A stretch of 64,000 nucleotides of DNA from Tritrichomonas musculus. Taxonomy: Eukaryota > Parabasalia > Tritrichomonadida > Tritrichomonadidae. Location: contig JAPFFF010000005.1 in assembly GCA_039105265.1 (NCBI GenBank), positions 4,635,501 through 4,699,500 of the forward strand. The letters are read 5' to 3'. Position 1 is the first letter of the stretch. Every line of letters starts with the position of its first letter. The notes beneath the pieces were generated by a model, which was not told the DNA's origin, did no database searches, and saw only the letters and a list, made by a program, of their open reading frames with translations. Both the position numbers and the translations under genes were made by a program. Of the stretch, positions 39,934 through 50,273 are shown one piece after another.

Positions 39934-42900
39934 TTCAAAATGATTTGTTACATCTTGCTGTTGATCTTGAAAATCTAGAACTTGTTGAATCTTTACTTTC
40001 ATATGAAAAAACAGATATTAATTTTAGAAGTATTTTTATTATCATTTTAATTCCATTCAAAATCAAATATTTTAATAACATTCAAAATCAAATATTTTGA
40101 TGGAATTCATAAAGAGAATTGATATGACAGCATTGCATCTGGCAGTTGAAAAAGGTAATCTTGAGATTGTCAAAGTTTTATTATCACAACCGAAGATTAA
40201 TGTTAATCTTCCAATCATTCAAAATCAAATATTTTAATTCCATTCAAAATCAAATATTTTAATCCCATTCAAAATCAAATATTTTAATTACATTCAAAAT
40301 CAAATATTTTAATTCCATTCAAAATCAAATATTTTAATCCCATTCAAAATCAAATATTTTAATTACATTCAAAATCAAATATTTTAATTCCATTCAAAAT
40401 CAAATATTTTAATTACATTCAAAATCAAATATTTTAATTTCATTCAAAATCAAATATTTTAATGACATTCAAAATCAAATATTTTAATCACATTCAAAAT
40501 CAAATATTTTAATTACATTCAAAATCAAATATTTTAATTACATTCAAAATCAAATATTTTAATTACATTCAAAATCAAATATTTTAATGACATTCAAAAT
40601 CAAATATTTTAATTACATTCAAAATCAAATATTTTAATGACATTCAAAATCAAATATTTTGATGGAATTCATAAAGAGAATTGATATGACAGCATTGCAT
40701 CTGGCAGTTGAAAAAGGTAATCTTGAGATTGTCAAAGTTTTATTATCACAACCGAAGATTGATATTAATTTTCGAATCATTCAAAATCAAATATTTTAAT
40801 GACATTCAAAATCAAATATTTTAATTCCATTCAAAATCAAATATTTTAATTTCATTCAAAATCAAATATTTTAATGACATTCAAAATCAAATATTTTAAT
40901 TCCATTCAAAATCAAATATTTTAATAAAATTCAAAATCAAATATTTTAATTCCATTCAAAATCAAATATTTTAATTACATTCAAAATCAAATATTTTGAT
41001 GGAATTCATAAAGAGAATTGATATGACAGCATTGCATCTGGCAGTTGAAAAAGGTAATCTTGAGATTGTCAAAGTTTTATTATCACAACCGAAGATTGAT
41101 ATTAATCTTCGAATCATTCAAAATCAAATATTTTAATTACATTCAAAATCAAATATTTTAATCCCATTCAAAATCAAATATTTTAATTTCATTCAAAATC
41201 AAATATTTTAATGACATTCAAAATCAAATATTTTAATTCCATTCAAAATCAAATATTTTAATAAAATTCAAAATCAAATATTTTAATTCCATTCAAAATC
41301 AAATATTTTAATTACATTCAAAATCAAATATTTTGATGGAATTCATAAAGAGAATTGATATGACAGCATTGCATCTGGCAGTTGAAAAAGGTAATCTTGA
41401 GATTGTCAAAGTTTTATTATCACAACCGAAGATTGATATTAATCTTCGAATCATTCAAAATCAAATATTTTAATGACATTCAAAATCAAATATTTTAATT
41501 CCATTCAAAATCAAATATTTTAATTACATTCAAAATCAAATATTTTAATCACATTCAAAATCAAATATTTTAATTACATTCAAAATCAAATATTTTAATC
41601 ACATTCAAAATCAAATATTTTAATTCCATTCAAAATCAAATATTTTAATCACATTCAAAATCAAATATTTTAATTCCATTCAAAATCAAATATTTTAATT
41701 CCATTCAAAATCAAATATTTTAATGACATTCAAAATCAAATATTTTAATTCCATTCAAAATCAAATATTTTAATGACATTCAAAATCAAATATTTTGATG
41801 GAATTCATAAAGAGAATTGATATGACAGCATTGCATCTGGCAGTTGAAAAAGGTAATCTTGAGATTGTCAAAGTTTTATTATCACAACCGAAGATTGATA
41901 TTAATCTTCGAATCATTCAAAATCAAATATTTTAATGACATTCAAAATCAAATATTTTAATTCCATTCAAAATCAAATATTTTAATAAAATTCAAAATCA
42001 AATATTTTAATAAAATTCAAAATCAAATATTTTAATAAAATTCAAAATCAAATATTTTAATTCCATTCAAAATCAAATATTTTAATCCCATTCAAAATCA
42101 AATATTTTAATCACATTCAAAATCAAATATTTTAATTCCATTCAAAATCAAATATTTTAATTCCATTCAAAATCAAATATTTTAATGACATTCAAAATCA
42201 AATATTTTAATAAAATTCAAAATCAAATATTTTAATGACATTCAAAATCAAATATTTTGATGGAATTCATAAAGAGAATTGATATGACAGCATTGCATCT
42301 GGCAGTTGAAAAAGGTAATCTTGAGATTGTCAAAGTTTTATTATCACAACCGAAGATTGATATTAATCTTCGAATCATTCAAAATCAAATATTTTAATTA
42401 CATTCAAAATCAAATATTTTAATCCCATTCAAAATCAAATATTTTAATTTCATTCAAAATCAAATATTTTAATGACATTCAAAATCAAATATTTTAATGA
42501 CATTCAAAATCAAATATTTTATAAAATTCAAAATCAAATATTTTAATCCCATTCAAAATCAAATATTTTAATTACATTCAAAATCAAATATTTTAATTCC
42601 ATTCAAAATCAAATATTTTAATTCCATTCAAAATCAAATATTTTAATTCCATTCAAAATCAAATATTTTAATTACATTCAAAATCAAATATTTTAATTCC
42701 ATTCAAAATCAAATATTTTAATCCCATTCAAAATCAAATATTTTAATTTCATTCAAAATCAAATATTTTAATCACATTCAAAATCAAATATTTTAATTAC
42801 ATTCAAAATCAAATATTTTGATGGAATTCATAAAGAGAATTGATATGACAGCATTGCATCTGGCAGTTGAAAAAGGTAATCTTGAGATTGTCAAAGTTTT

Positions 42901-43490
42901 ATTATCACAACCGAAGATTGATATTAATCTTCGAATCATTCAAAATCAAATATTTTAATGACATTCAAAATCAAATATTTTAATTCCATTCAAAATCAAA
43001 TATTTTAATTTCATTCAAAATCAAATATTTTAATGACATTCAAAATCAAATATTTTAATTCCATTCAAAATCAAATATTTTAATAAAATTCAAAATCAAA
43101 TATTTTAATAAAATTCAAAATCAAATATTTTAATGACATTCAAAATCAAATATTTTAATTCCATTCAAAATCAAATATTTTAATAAAATTCAAAATCAAA
43201 TATTTTAATCACATTCAAAATCAAATATTTTGATGGAATTCATAAAGAGAATTGATATGACAGCATTGCATCTCGCTGTTAAAAATGATAAAATGGAAAT
43301 TGTGCGATCACTTCTTGATCATAAGGAAATTGATATAAATGTAAAGGACTCTGTTGCACTAAATTATTTATAAAATTTGATAAATCTACAAATTTATGAT
43401 TTTCATTTTATTTATGAAGAACACCAATTGCGATGACCAACAATAAAGATATAAAATTATTACTTCAAAATGCTAATAAATAAACCATAT
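39921..43490 (+). pseudogene. Ankyrin modules embedded in a minisatellite (gene tail)
   Basis: Nine ankyrin repeats follow the DUF3447 leader: one at 39921-40035, then eight modules starting at 40099, 40661, 40998, 41335, 41797, 42259, 42820 and 43231. Seven of these are almost identical (MEFIKRIDMTALHLAVEKGN LEIVKVLL); the eighth diverges after MTALHLAV and continues as KNDKMEIVRSLLDHKEIDIN. A final C-terminal scrap TPIAMTNNKDIKLLLQNANK ends at a TAA near 43483. Between modules lie 25-bp repeats that contain stops. Every break falls at the same phase, after DIN. No GT...AG signals bound the spacers. It could be a decayed gene whose spacer expanded, or a non-standard split gene. Confidence 0.7.
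40040..43230 (+). repeat. 25-bp minisatellite with periodic 112-bp ankyrin inserts
   Basis: Unit ATTCAAAATCAAATATTTTA plus ATNNC (NN mainly TA, TC, CC, GA, CA, AA). Distances between successive module starts are 562, 337, 337, 462, 462, 561 and 411 bp, which equal 112 + 25n with n = 18, 9, 9, 14, 14, 18 and 12 (the last two one base short). The unit contains no GT dinucleotide, and both 25 and 112 leave remainder 1 on division by 3. Confidence 0.95.
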
Positions 43491-43833
43491 CAATTTAAAG
43501 ATATTTTTTCTTTTACTTTACCTTTTTAAATCTTCGTTTTTTTTAATTGAGGTGACGATCAAAATAAACATAAATGACATATCAACTTTTTCTTAGTATT
43601 GTTAATAATAAAAAGTGACAACTAATAATAATAATAATAATCGAATGGCTTACCTTTTTATTCAACATTTCTAGCTCTTAGATTCAATGATTTTCATTGT
43701 TTATTATTCAATAAGAATTGATATCGACTAATATATAATCTATATTTTTCTTAATTTTCATCTTTTCGTTTTTTATGATTTTTTTTTTTTTTTTTTTTTA
43801 TCATCTCTTTTATCAAGTCATCACTGAGTATAA

Positions 43834-44530
43834 ATGCAATTTCATGGTTTTTTATTTAAAATTCGTCTTCTAGAGAAATTCCTTAAGCAAACCCTCGAAA
43901 ATATCGCCAAGAACATCCTCACTTACCAGAGCCAATTTTTACAATACGTGGCGCTCGATTCTCAGATCATCAAACAATTGACAAATGAACAGCAGAAAAG
44001 TCATTCAACACTGTCTTGTGCCGCGTTGGAGAAATGGATCCAGATCATGAATCAACTCATCCCGCTTAAAACATTTTTTTACACACGAGAATGGAAACTC
44101 ACTGGCTCAGGCACCGATGGTCCAAGAAGCTACTCCAAAATTCATCACAGGAATCTTCACATCCTCCATTAACTGACGATGAAATTCAAAACCGTTTACA
44201 AGATCAAGGAAATTGGATTGTCCTGCATACTGTCATTAAATATCGCCAAAAACAACGTATTCAGACATCACACATCAGTAAATTTTTTTCTTCTATGATG
44301 ATCGCTACTCGATAGTTGTTGTCGGTTTCACATCAAGCAGCATTCAGAACGTTTTTGGAAAATATGTGTGGATTCTGGAGTGATATGAGTATGTTGACAC
44401 CAGAGGATGCATTTTTGGACATTCGTGGAGCACGAGATGGATACAATTTCTTTCAAAATTTGATCCAGAAGAGTAATTCTTGTGTGATTGTTGAAACAAT
44501 CGATTTGGAGGTGACAATTTCTCATTTATT
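43834..44530 (+). pseudogene. Unrecognised host gene fragment (copy of 20900-21390), several frames
   Basis: Starts IRLLEKFLKQTLENIAKNIL, resembling the leader of the DUF3447-type protein, then SQIIKQLTNEQQKSHSTLSC as in the 21052 copy, TDDEIQNRLQDQGNWIVLHT in a second frame, and FLENMCGFWSDMSMLTPEDA to QKSNSCVIVETIDLEV in the next open stretch. It is a decayed host gene. Its 3' part (about 44320 onward) is shared with 33030-33130. The region 43490-43833 before it is AT-rich with one poly-T run. Confidence 0.5.
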
Positions 44531-45009
44531 CTTTTTAAATTATTTAATTTTGAGTTTCTTGTCTATTGAAATCCTAAATTTAAAAATAAAAAATGGTTTT
44601 TCTTATGAAATTATATCAAAAAATGTTGTATAAATATATTTTAATAAAAAATGCAAAAAATTGTTGCTGTGAGGTTCGATCCCAGAGGGAAATGCTACAA
44701 ACTGGGGCCTCAAAACACTCTGTCAAAAAGCAAAATGTTTATTTAATTATATAGGTTCAAGCATCTGAATGTTTTCATTTATTTTCAACATTACCCAAAA
44801 TGATTATGTTGACACAAAGTAAAGTATTGGAAAAATCTACAAATTTATGATTTTTTAATGGTTCAATAAAAAACTTGGTATTTTACATTGACAATTTATC
44901 GAAAAGTTTATTAATAAAGAATAAAGATTTCTCTTATCAATAATCATCTCTATTTATCTTTAAATTAAAGATAAAATTATTTCTTATCAATAAGTCAAAT
45001 AGAAAAAGC
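44320..45009. repeat. Segmental duplication copy B, left part
   Basis: Matches 33040-33450 in the same order, but with about 170 extra bases at 44701-44873 and fewer deletions. It ends at the left target duplication of the Polinton and resumes at 63066. Confidence 0.85.
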
Positions 45010-45010
45010 A
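45005..45010. repeat. Polinton target-site duplication, left (AAAGCA)
   Basis: AAAGCA precedes the element and recurs at 63066-63071 just after it. The unoccupied paralogous site at about 33445-33450 contains it once. The last A may belong to the terminal repeat, so 5 or 6 bp is shared; 6 bp is usual for Polintons. Confidence 0.85.
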
Positions 45011-45216
45011 GTAGTGTAATGTAGATAAGGATGGGTACAAAATGCAGTTTCGCTAATTTGTATTTTTTTTGCCTTCCCAGAATTTTGTAATTTGTGGTCT
45101 TCATTTTTGATTTACATTTGATTTGCCGTTATCAATGACACTACTGCAAATTTTTTGATTTATCGATCATGAAGAATTTCGTTATGGCCTTTATTTTTCA
45201 AACAATTCCAAAAATA
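45010..45216 (+). repeat. Polinton left terminal inverted repeat
   Basis: About 207 bp matching the reverse complement of 62859-63065 with only a few mismatches at the inner end. Near its middle (about 45136-45150) it contains TGACACTACTGC, an inverted copy of the terminus itself, so each TIR can form a large internal hairpin. Confidence 0.95.
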
Positions 45217-45345
45217 ATACGGTTATTGATATGATTCATGCAACGGTTATTGAGATGATTCATGCAACGGTTATAAAGACATAATACGGTTGTAATTTCT
45301 GTAAAATAATAGCATGAGACGGTTATTTCAAAACAAAATGCTAAA
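45211..45345 (+). repeat. Subterminal ACGGTTAT iterons of the Polinton
   Basis: Just inside the left TIR, ACGGTTAT or ACGGTTGT occurs five times, two of them within a tandem 26-bp unit (ATTCATGCAACGGTTATTGA). Iteron-like repeats beside a terminus could bind replication or transposition proteins; none is seen beside the right TIR. The remaining stretch to 45574 is a leader without other genes. Confidence 0.6.
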
Positions 45346-45574
45346 AATTTTGGCATCTCACAAATTGAATACATTCTCAATTTCTAAAATTTTGTAATTC
45401 AATGCACTCACAAAATGGAAAGTTCGTTAATTTAATTTATTTCATTCATTAATTCTTTCATATCACATGTCATTTATGCAAAATTTTTTGATAAATAATT
45501 TATGTTAAAATTAATGTTAGAATTTATTTGATGATATTTATTTTTATCATTAATAATTTTTTAGTGCAAGGCAA

Positions 45575-48500
45575 ATGTCAATAAATAATGCACCCATTAA
45601 TAAATTAATTGAACTTTATAATTTAATCACCGATGATACTAATGACTTTAGTGAAATGTTATCAGCTTATGACAATAATGAAGGACAATTACGTGAGGAT
45701 ATAATTAACAACATTACTGATGAACTATTAGATAATTATAATTATGATGGAGATTATGAAGACTATAATGCTATATATTGGTATGTCAAAGGTGTTAAAT
45801 CTATTCCTCCCCCACCTGATCACTTAAATCCGCCAAAGCGTTATGACCAAAGTGATGATTACATTAATCGAATCAATAAACGTAAAGATGATGCTTTGTT
45901 TAATGAACTTCATAAATTAAAACATAAAGATGCCATGGCTCATAGAGCCGCGGATGAAATCCTTAATGAATTCAATAAACATCGTGCACAAACTAAATTC
46001 AATGATAAACTCAAGAAAGAAACTACCACAATCCATGCATCAAAGGCTAACTATCAACGCATGCTCAAAGACTTAATTAACAACAAACCATTATTGAGAC
46101 CATTAGCACCAGAAATAATGAAAGAATTAAAGCCTTATCACCAAAAACTCTTTGAAGGTGAGAATGAATTATTCATTGATTGGATATCTAATTTTGGTCA
46201 TGAATTTGAAAGCAAAGATGTAGATCATTTAATTGTCAATATTCCTCACGATTATAGTCAAGCTAAACGTTTACTTCGTGAACATCAATCATTATTCACC
46301 AAAGATAGTGATATTGTCACCAAAAATAAGAACAAAGATCCGATTATCGTTTACTACCTCAATAAGTTCAAAGACCTTGATGATATCTTTGGCTATCTCG
46401 AAAATACAGTATTCAAGTCTGAGCGCAAACCATTTAAATTAACGTTTGAATTATCTGGTATATTTGAAACACCCATTAAGCAAAACGATGAAGTTATTCG
46501 TTATGATTATGAAAAACGAACCATTTATGCAACAAATTACAAATATCATACAAACATTCCAATTGTTATTCAGATGAATGCTGACTTAGATAGAATCAAA
46601 TACTACATTGAATCAGTTCTTCATAACTATGAAGTTAGTGAATCATCAGTTAAACTAACATTTGTTTCATCAATTGCATTCACTGTTCATCGTTTAGTTA
46701 AAGTCACTGGCAAACTCCAATTACCTGAAGAACTAGTTAAATCTAAATTAATCATTACTGATAACGAAGATGATAAACTATGTTGGTATCGATTCTTATC
46801 CATTTGTCTTCATCCTGATATGATTAAACGCAAATTATTTCATAGAACTTCATTAGCTCGTAGATTATTATGTGAGGAACACGGATTTCCATACAAAACA
46901 CATATCACTAATGAAGCACTTAAATTCATTAATCAGTATGATGGTTCATCGATGGATGAAATGAAAGAATCAGCTAAAATGCATAAAATTAATGTTAACA
47001 TTTATGAATACTTTGGTACTGGTTTATATGACATTAGTGAACAATGGTTTTTCGATAAATCATACAAAACATTCAGTGCATTGCTTTATTCCAAAAATCA
47101 AACTCTTCACATAATGTATATCAAAGATGCTGAAAAACTGACTGGATTATTAGTTTGTCCTAAATGCAAGTCATATGTTGTAAGAGGTATCAATAATCAT
47201 GTTAGATTCGAACGCCATGTTAACAAATGTGATGGTCAATTCAAGAAAGACTTTATTGTTGAACACGAATCCTTACCTTATTGCCCACATATTCTCAACA
47301 ATCCTGTATATGAATACTGTTTAGCACATAGCCTTGAATTTAAACCACAACAATATTATATAACTTATGATTTTGAAACAATGGAACAAATAGTTAACAA
47401 ATCATCAACTGCATCAACAACAATTAATTCAAGACTTGAACCAATATCCGTTAGTTGCTGCGTTAAAGGTAAAACGATTAAATTTACCCAACATTTTGAT
47501 GCAAGAGATCCAGAATTCATTATTCATTGGATTGAATACATGTTTGATCAAGCTGAAGAAATCGTTAAAGATAAAATTAAGTTTTATACTGATATGCTCA
47601 AAACTAAAACCAAGGTTCATGAAACCGCGGCTAAAAGCCTTGGTGGAATTGTTCGTGATTTACATACAGTTACCGTATTTGGATTCAATTCATCACGATT
47701 TGATTCTAATTTATTCAAACAATACTTCATCCATAAAAGCAAGGCTTCGCCAGACGGAACGTCAAAATCAGGACGATCATGGCATGTTGACAATAATTCA
47801 TTAATTGGTACAGCTACATCTTTAAAACAATTCATCCTCGTTTCTAAAGATGTATTATTAAGATTCATTGATGCACAATCATTCATTGCTGGCGGTACAT
47901 TAAAACAATTTGGTAAAGACTTTGGTGGTATCGATAATTCAGCAAAAGGTATATTTCCATATGAAGCTATCAATACTGAAAACTTTAATGATGTTCTATC
48001 AAAATCCGAACCATTTGAATACAATGACTTCTATTCATCACTTACACAAAAGCATCTCATTAATGAAACCGAATATGAACAATATGTTGAAGATGCTAAA
48101 CGATTCAATTCACGATGGGATTACTTACTTGCATATAATGATAACGATGTTGAAATGATGATTAAACCAATTGATAATCTCATTAATTTGAATGCTAAAT
48201 ACAACGTTGATCTAATATCCAACTTGTCATTATCGAAGAATGCAGTTTGTGAAAAATATGCACTCGCTTATAAAGACTTTAATCCAAACATCGATTATGC
48301 AATCATTAATACCAAAAATGAATTCATTCCTACTCATGAATGGTGGTCATACAAATGTGATTCGTACTACTATCAAGATCAGAAGTTCAATAAATTAAAT
48401 CCTAAATTACCTCAACGTGATCTTTCAAAATGTGTTGATGATGATGATTTTGATGCATTCATGAATATGTACAATGATCCATCAAAAGGAAAATGTCATT

Positions 48501-50272
48501 TATGTGGTGAACACTTTACTAACTCAAATAAACCAACATTAGATAGAATCAATAACGATATCGGTCATGAAATTAATAACTGCTTGCTTGCTTGTGCCGA
48601 TTGCAATAAACTTCGATCACGAAACGATGATAAAGTCACTAGATTAAGGATTCAATTAAAGAAATACTGCAAACTCAATAAATTACCAATGACTATATCA
48701 AATGAGAGAGAATATTATGATTTACGTGAAGGTATCACTGGTGGTTTGTCAATGGTAATGCACAGAAACAACATTCGTGGTGCTACTCACATTAATAAAT
48801 TCAAATATGAGGAGGGTAAAGTGATTTCATATGATACTCCTCACATCATGTCACATGTTGTTGGTATTGATTTCAATTCATTATATCCATCAGCATTCTC
48901 ATCAAATTATCATTCATTTAACCCTTATCACGGTGGAATTATGTACATGCCTGGTTCATTAATTACTAGATTCGATTGCTATGACAAAAATGGTGACATC
49001 AATGTTGATATCTATGAAAAGTGTAAGAGAATCATTTATTCAAAGCATCGATTTGACAAAACTATACCTAAAATGATATTCAGAGCAAAAGTTAAACTTG
49101 AATGCCCCATTGACAAAATCAATGATTTAATCAATTTTCCACCAGTATTCCGTAACTTTGATATCCAAAATACTGAAGACGTTATTGGTTCATATATGTA
49201 CAACTATGGTAAGAAGAATAAGATTAGCGTTATTGACAAAACTGATACTAAATTAACAATGACATTAGATACAATGGATGAATTCAAATCATTTGGCTGT
49301 TATTACTTATGGTTCCTCATTGATCATGGCTTAAAGGTTGTTGATATCATGAATCTATCATTGTATGAAGCTAATACAGCATTCAATCCATTTGTCAATG
49401 AATTCATGAGGAAACGTCAAGATATTATTGCTGGTAATGCAAACGGTAATGAAAAGTTCTATAAAATCTCAATGAATGGCTCATATGGATACGATGGTAT
49501 GAACACTGAGAAGTACAGCAAAATCAAAATTTGTGATTCCGATAAAGCTTATCAAGCTATTGCATCAGATACATACATTAATGGTTCTAAACTATCTGAC
49601 GACACATATTTAATTCAATCCAATCCCAAAAAATATTCATGCAAAACATGTTTACAAGTTGCATTCTTTACACTCGATAATGCTAAATTTTGGTACTTGA
49701 CATTCATTTATGATTTCTTGTTCAAATGTTTAGACACCAATAGATTACATTTAACTTCGTGCGATACTGATTCAGCTTACTTCGCCGTTGCTGGAGACAT
49801 GAATGATTCAAAGGATCAAGAGTTTAAACACATCATTAAAGACAAGCATTATTACGATAAATATATTTATGAATTTATGCCAGATCCATCAATTAATACC
49901 GTTTATGATGAAAAGAAGATCCTTGGATGTTGTGTTGAAAAATATGGTGACAATCAGATTGCATTATGTCCTAAATGCTATACAATTTGGAATGACAATG
50001 GAGTAACTAAATCGTTAAAACTTAAAGGCGTTTCATTAAAGACTAACAATATTGTGTCATCTGATTACAAAGATATTATTTATCATCAATGCGTTAAATC
50101 AGGTAAAAACATTAATCTACAAATGAATAATAACATTATGTCTAGAATTACGATTAACAAAAATGCATTAACTGGTTTCCATAATAAAATGATAGTATTA
50201 CCGAATCAATCATGTGCTCCATTTATTAAAGGATTAAGATCTTGTGACTATGAACTCGTTACTGATCAATAA
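45575..50272 (+). CDS. Polinton DNA polymerase B with OTU-like N-terminus and internal HNH domain
   Basis: 1565 residues. The N-terminal ~380 residues are charged and unassigned. Residues ~395-525 resemble the OTU-like region often found before Polinton polymerases (DDKLCWYRFLSIC to QTLHIMYIKD). A zinc-finger-like CPKC...H..RH...C lies at ~527-552. The 3'-5' exonuclease has Exo I YDFETMEQ (~598), Exo II GFNSSRFDSN (~705) and Exo III YLLAYNDNDVE (~850). An HNH-type nuclease motif CHLCGEHF...LDRINNDIGH and CADCNKLRS at ~973-1015 sits between exonuclease and palm. Palm motifs are A DFNSLYPSA (~1097), B KISMNGSYGYDG (~1298) and C CDTDSAYF (~1395). It replicates the element, presumably protein-primed. 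The gene converges on the integrase, stops lying one base apart. Confidence 0.93.
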   Translation: MSINNAPINKLIELYNLITDDTNDFSEMLSAYDNNEGQLREDIINNITDELLDNYNYDGDYEDYNAIYWYVKGVKSIPPPPDHLNPPKRYDQSDDYINRINKRKDDALFNELHKLKHKDAMAHRAADEILNEFNKHRAQTKFNDKLKKETTTIHASKANYQRMLKDLINNKPLLRPLAPEIMKELKPYHQKLFEGENELFIDWISNFGHEFESKDVDHLIVNIPHDYSQAKRLLREHQSLFTKDSDIVTKNKNKDPIIVYYLNKFKDLDDIFGYLENTVFKSERKPFKLTFELSGIFETPIKQNDEVIRYDYEKRTIYATNYKYHTNIPIVIQMNADLDRIKYYIESVLHNYEVSESSVKLTFVSSIAFTVHRLVKVTGKLQLPEELVKSKLIITDNEDDKLCWYRFLSICLHPDMIKRKLFHRTSLARRLLCEEHGFPYKTHITNEALKFINQYDGSSMDEMKESAKMHKINVNIYEYFGTGLYDISEQWFFDKSYKTFSALLYSKNQTLHIMYIKDAEKLTGLLVCPKCKSYVVRGINNHVRFERHVNKCDGQFKKDFIVEHESLPYCPHILNNPVYEYCLAHSLEFKPQQYYITYDFETMEQIVNKSSTASTTINSRLEPISVSCCVKGKTIKFTQHFDARDPEFIIHWIEYMFDQAEEIVKDKIKFYTDMLKTKTKVHETAAKSLGGIVRDLHTVTVFGFNSSRFDSNLFKQYFIHKSKASPDGTSKSGRSWHVDNNSLIGTATSLKQFILVSKDVLLRFIDAQSFIAGGTLKQFGKDFGGIDNSAKGIFPYEAINTENFNDVLSKSEPFEYNDFYSSLTQKHLINETEYEQYVEDAKRFNSRWDYLLAYNDNDVEMMIKPIDNLINLNAKYNVDLISNLSLSKNAVCEKYALAYKDFNPNIDYAIINTKNEFIPTHEWWSYKCDSYYYQDQKFNKLNPKLPQRDLSKCVDDDDFDAFMNMYNDPSKGKCHLCGEHFTNSNKPTLDRINNDIGHEINNCLLACADCNKLRSRNDDKVTRLRIQLKKYCKLNKLPMTISNEREYYDLREGITGGLSMVMHRNNIRGATHINKFKYEEGKVISYDTPHIMSHVVGIDFNSLYPSAFSSNYHSFNPYHGGIMYMPGSLITRFDCYDKNGDINVDIYEKCKRIIYSKHRFDKTIPKMIFRAKVKLECPIDKINDLINFPPVFRNFDIQNTEDVIGSYMYNYGKKNKISVIDKTDTKLTMTLDTMDEFKSFGCYYLWFLIDHGLKVVDIMNLSLYEANTAFNPFVNEFMRKRQDIIAGNANGNEKFYKISMNGSYGYDGMNTEKYSKIKICDSDKAYQAIASDTYINGSKLSDDTYLIQSNPKKYSCKTCLQVAFFTLDNAKFWYLTFIYDFLFKCLDTNRLHLTSCDTDSAYFAVAGDMNDSKDQEFKHIIKDKHYYDKYIYEFMPDPSINTVYDEKKILGCCVEKYGDNQIALCPKCYTIWNDNGVTKSLKLKGVSLKTNNIVSSDYKDIIYHQCVKSGKNINLQMNNNIMSRITINKNALTGFHNKMIVLPNQSCAPFIKGLRSCDYELVTDQ

Positions 50273-50273
50273 A

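Noticed and set aside
39921-43490. Minisatellite spacers as ordinary GT-AG introns
   Set aside because: The 25-bp repeat contains no GT and module borders have no conserved splice signals.
44660-44700. GAGGTTCGATCCC as part of a tRNA
   Set aside because: The duplicate at 33275 has a changed motif and no cloverleaf forms in either copy.
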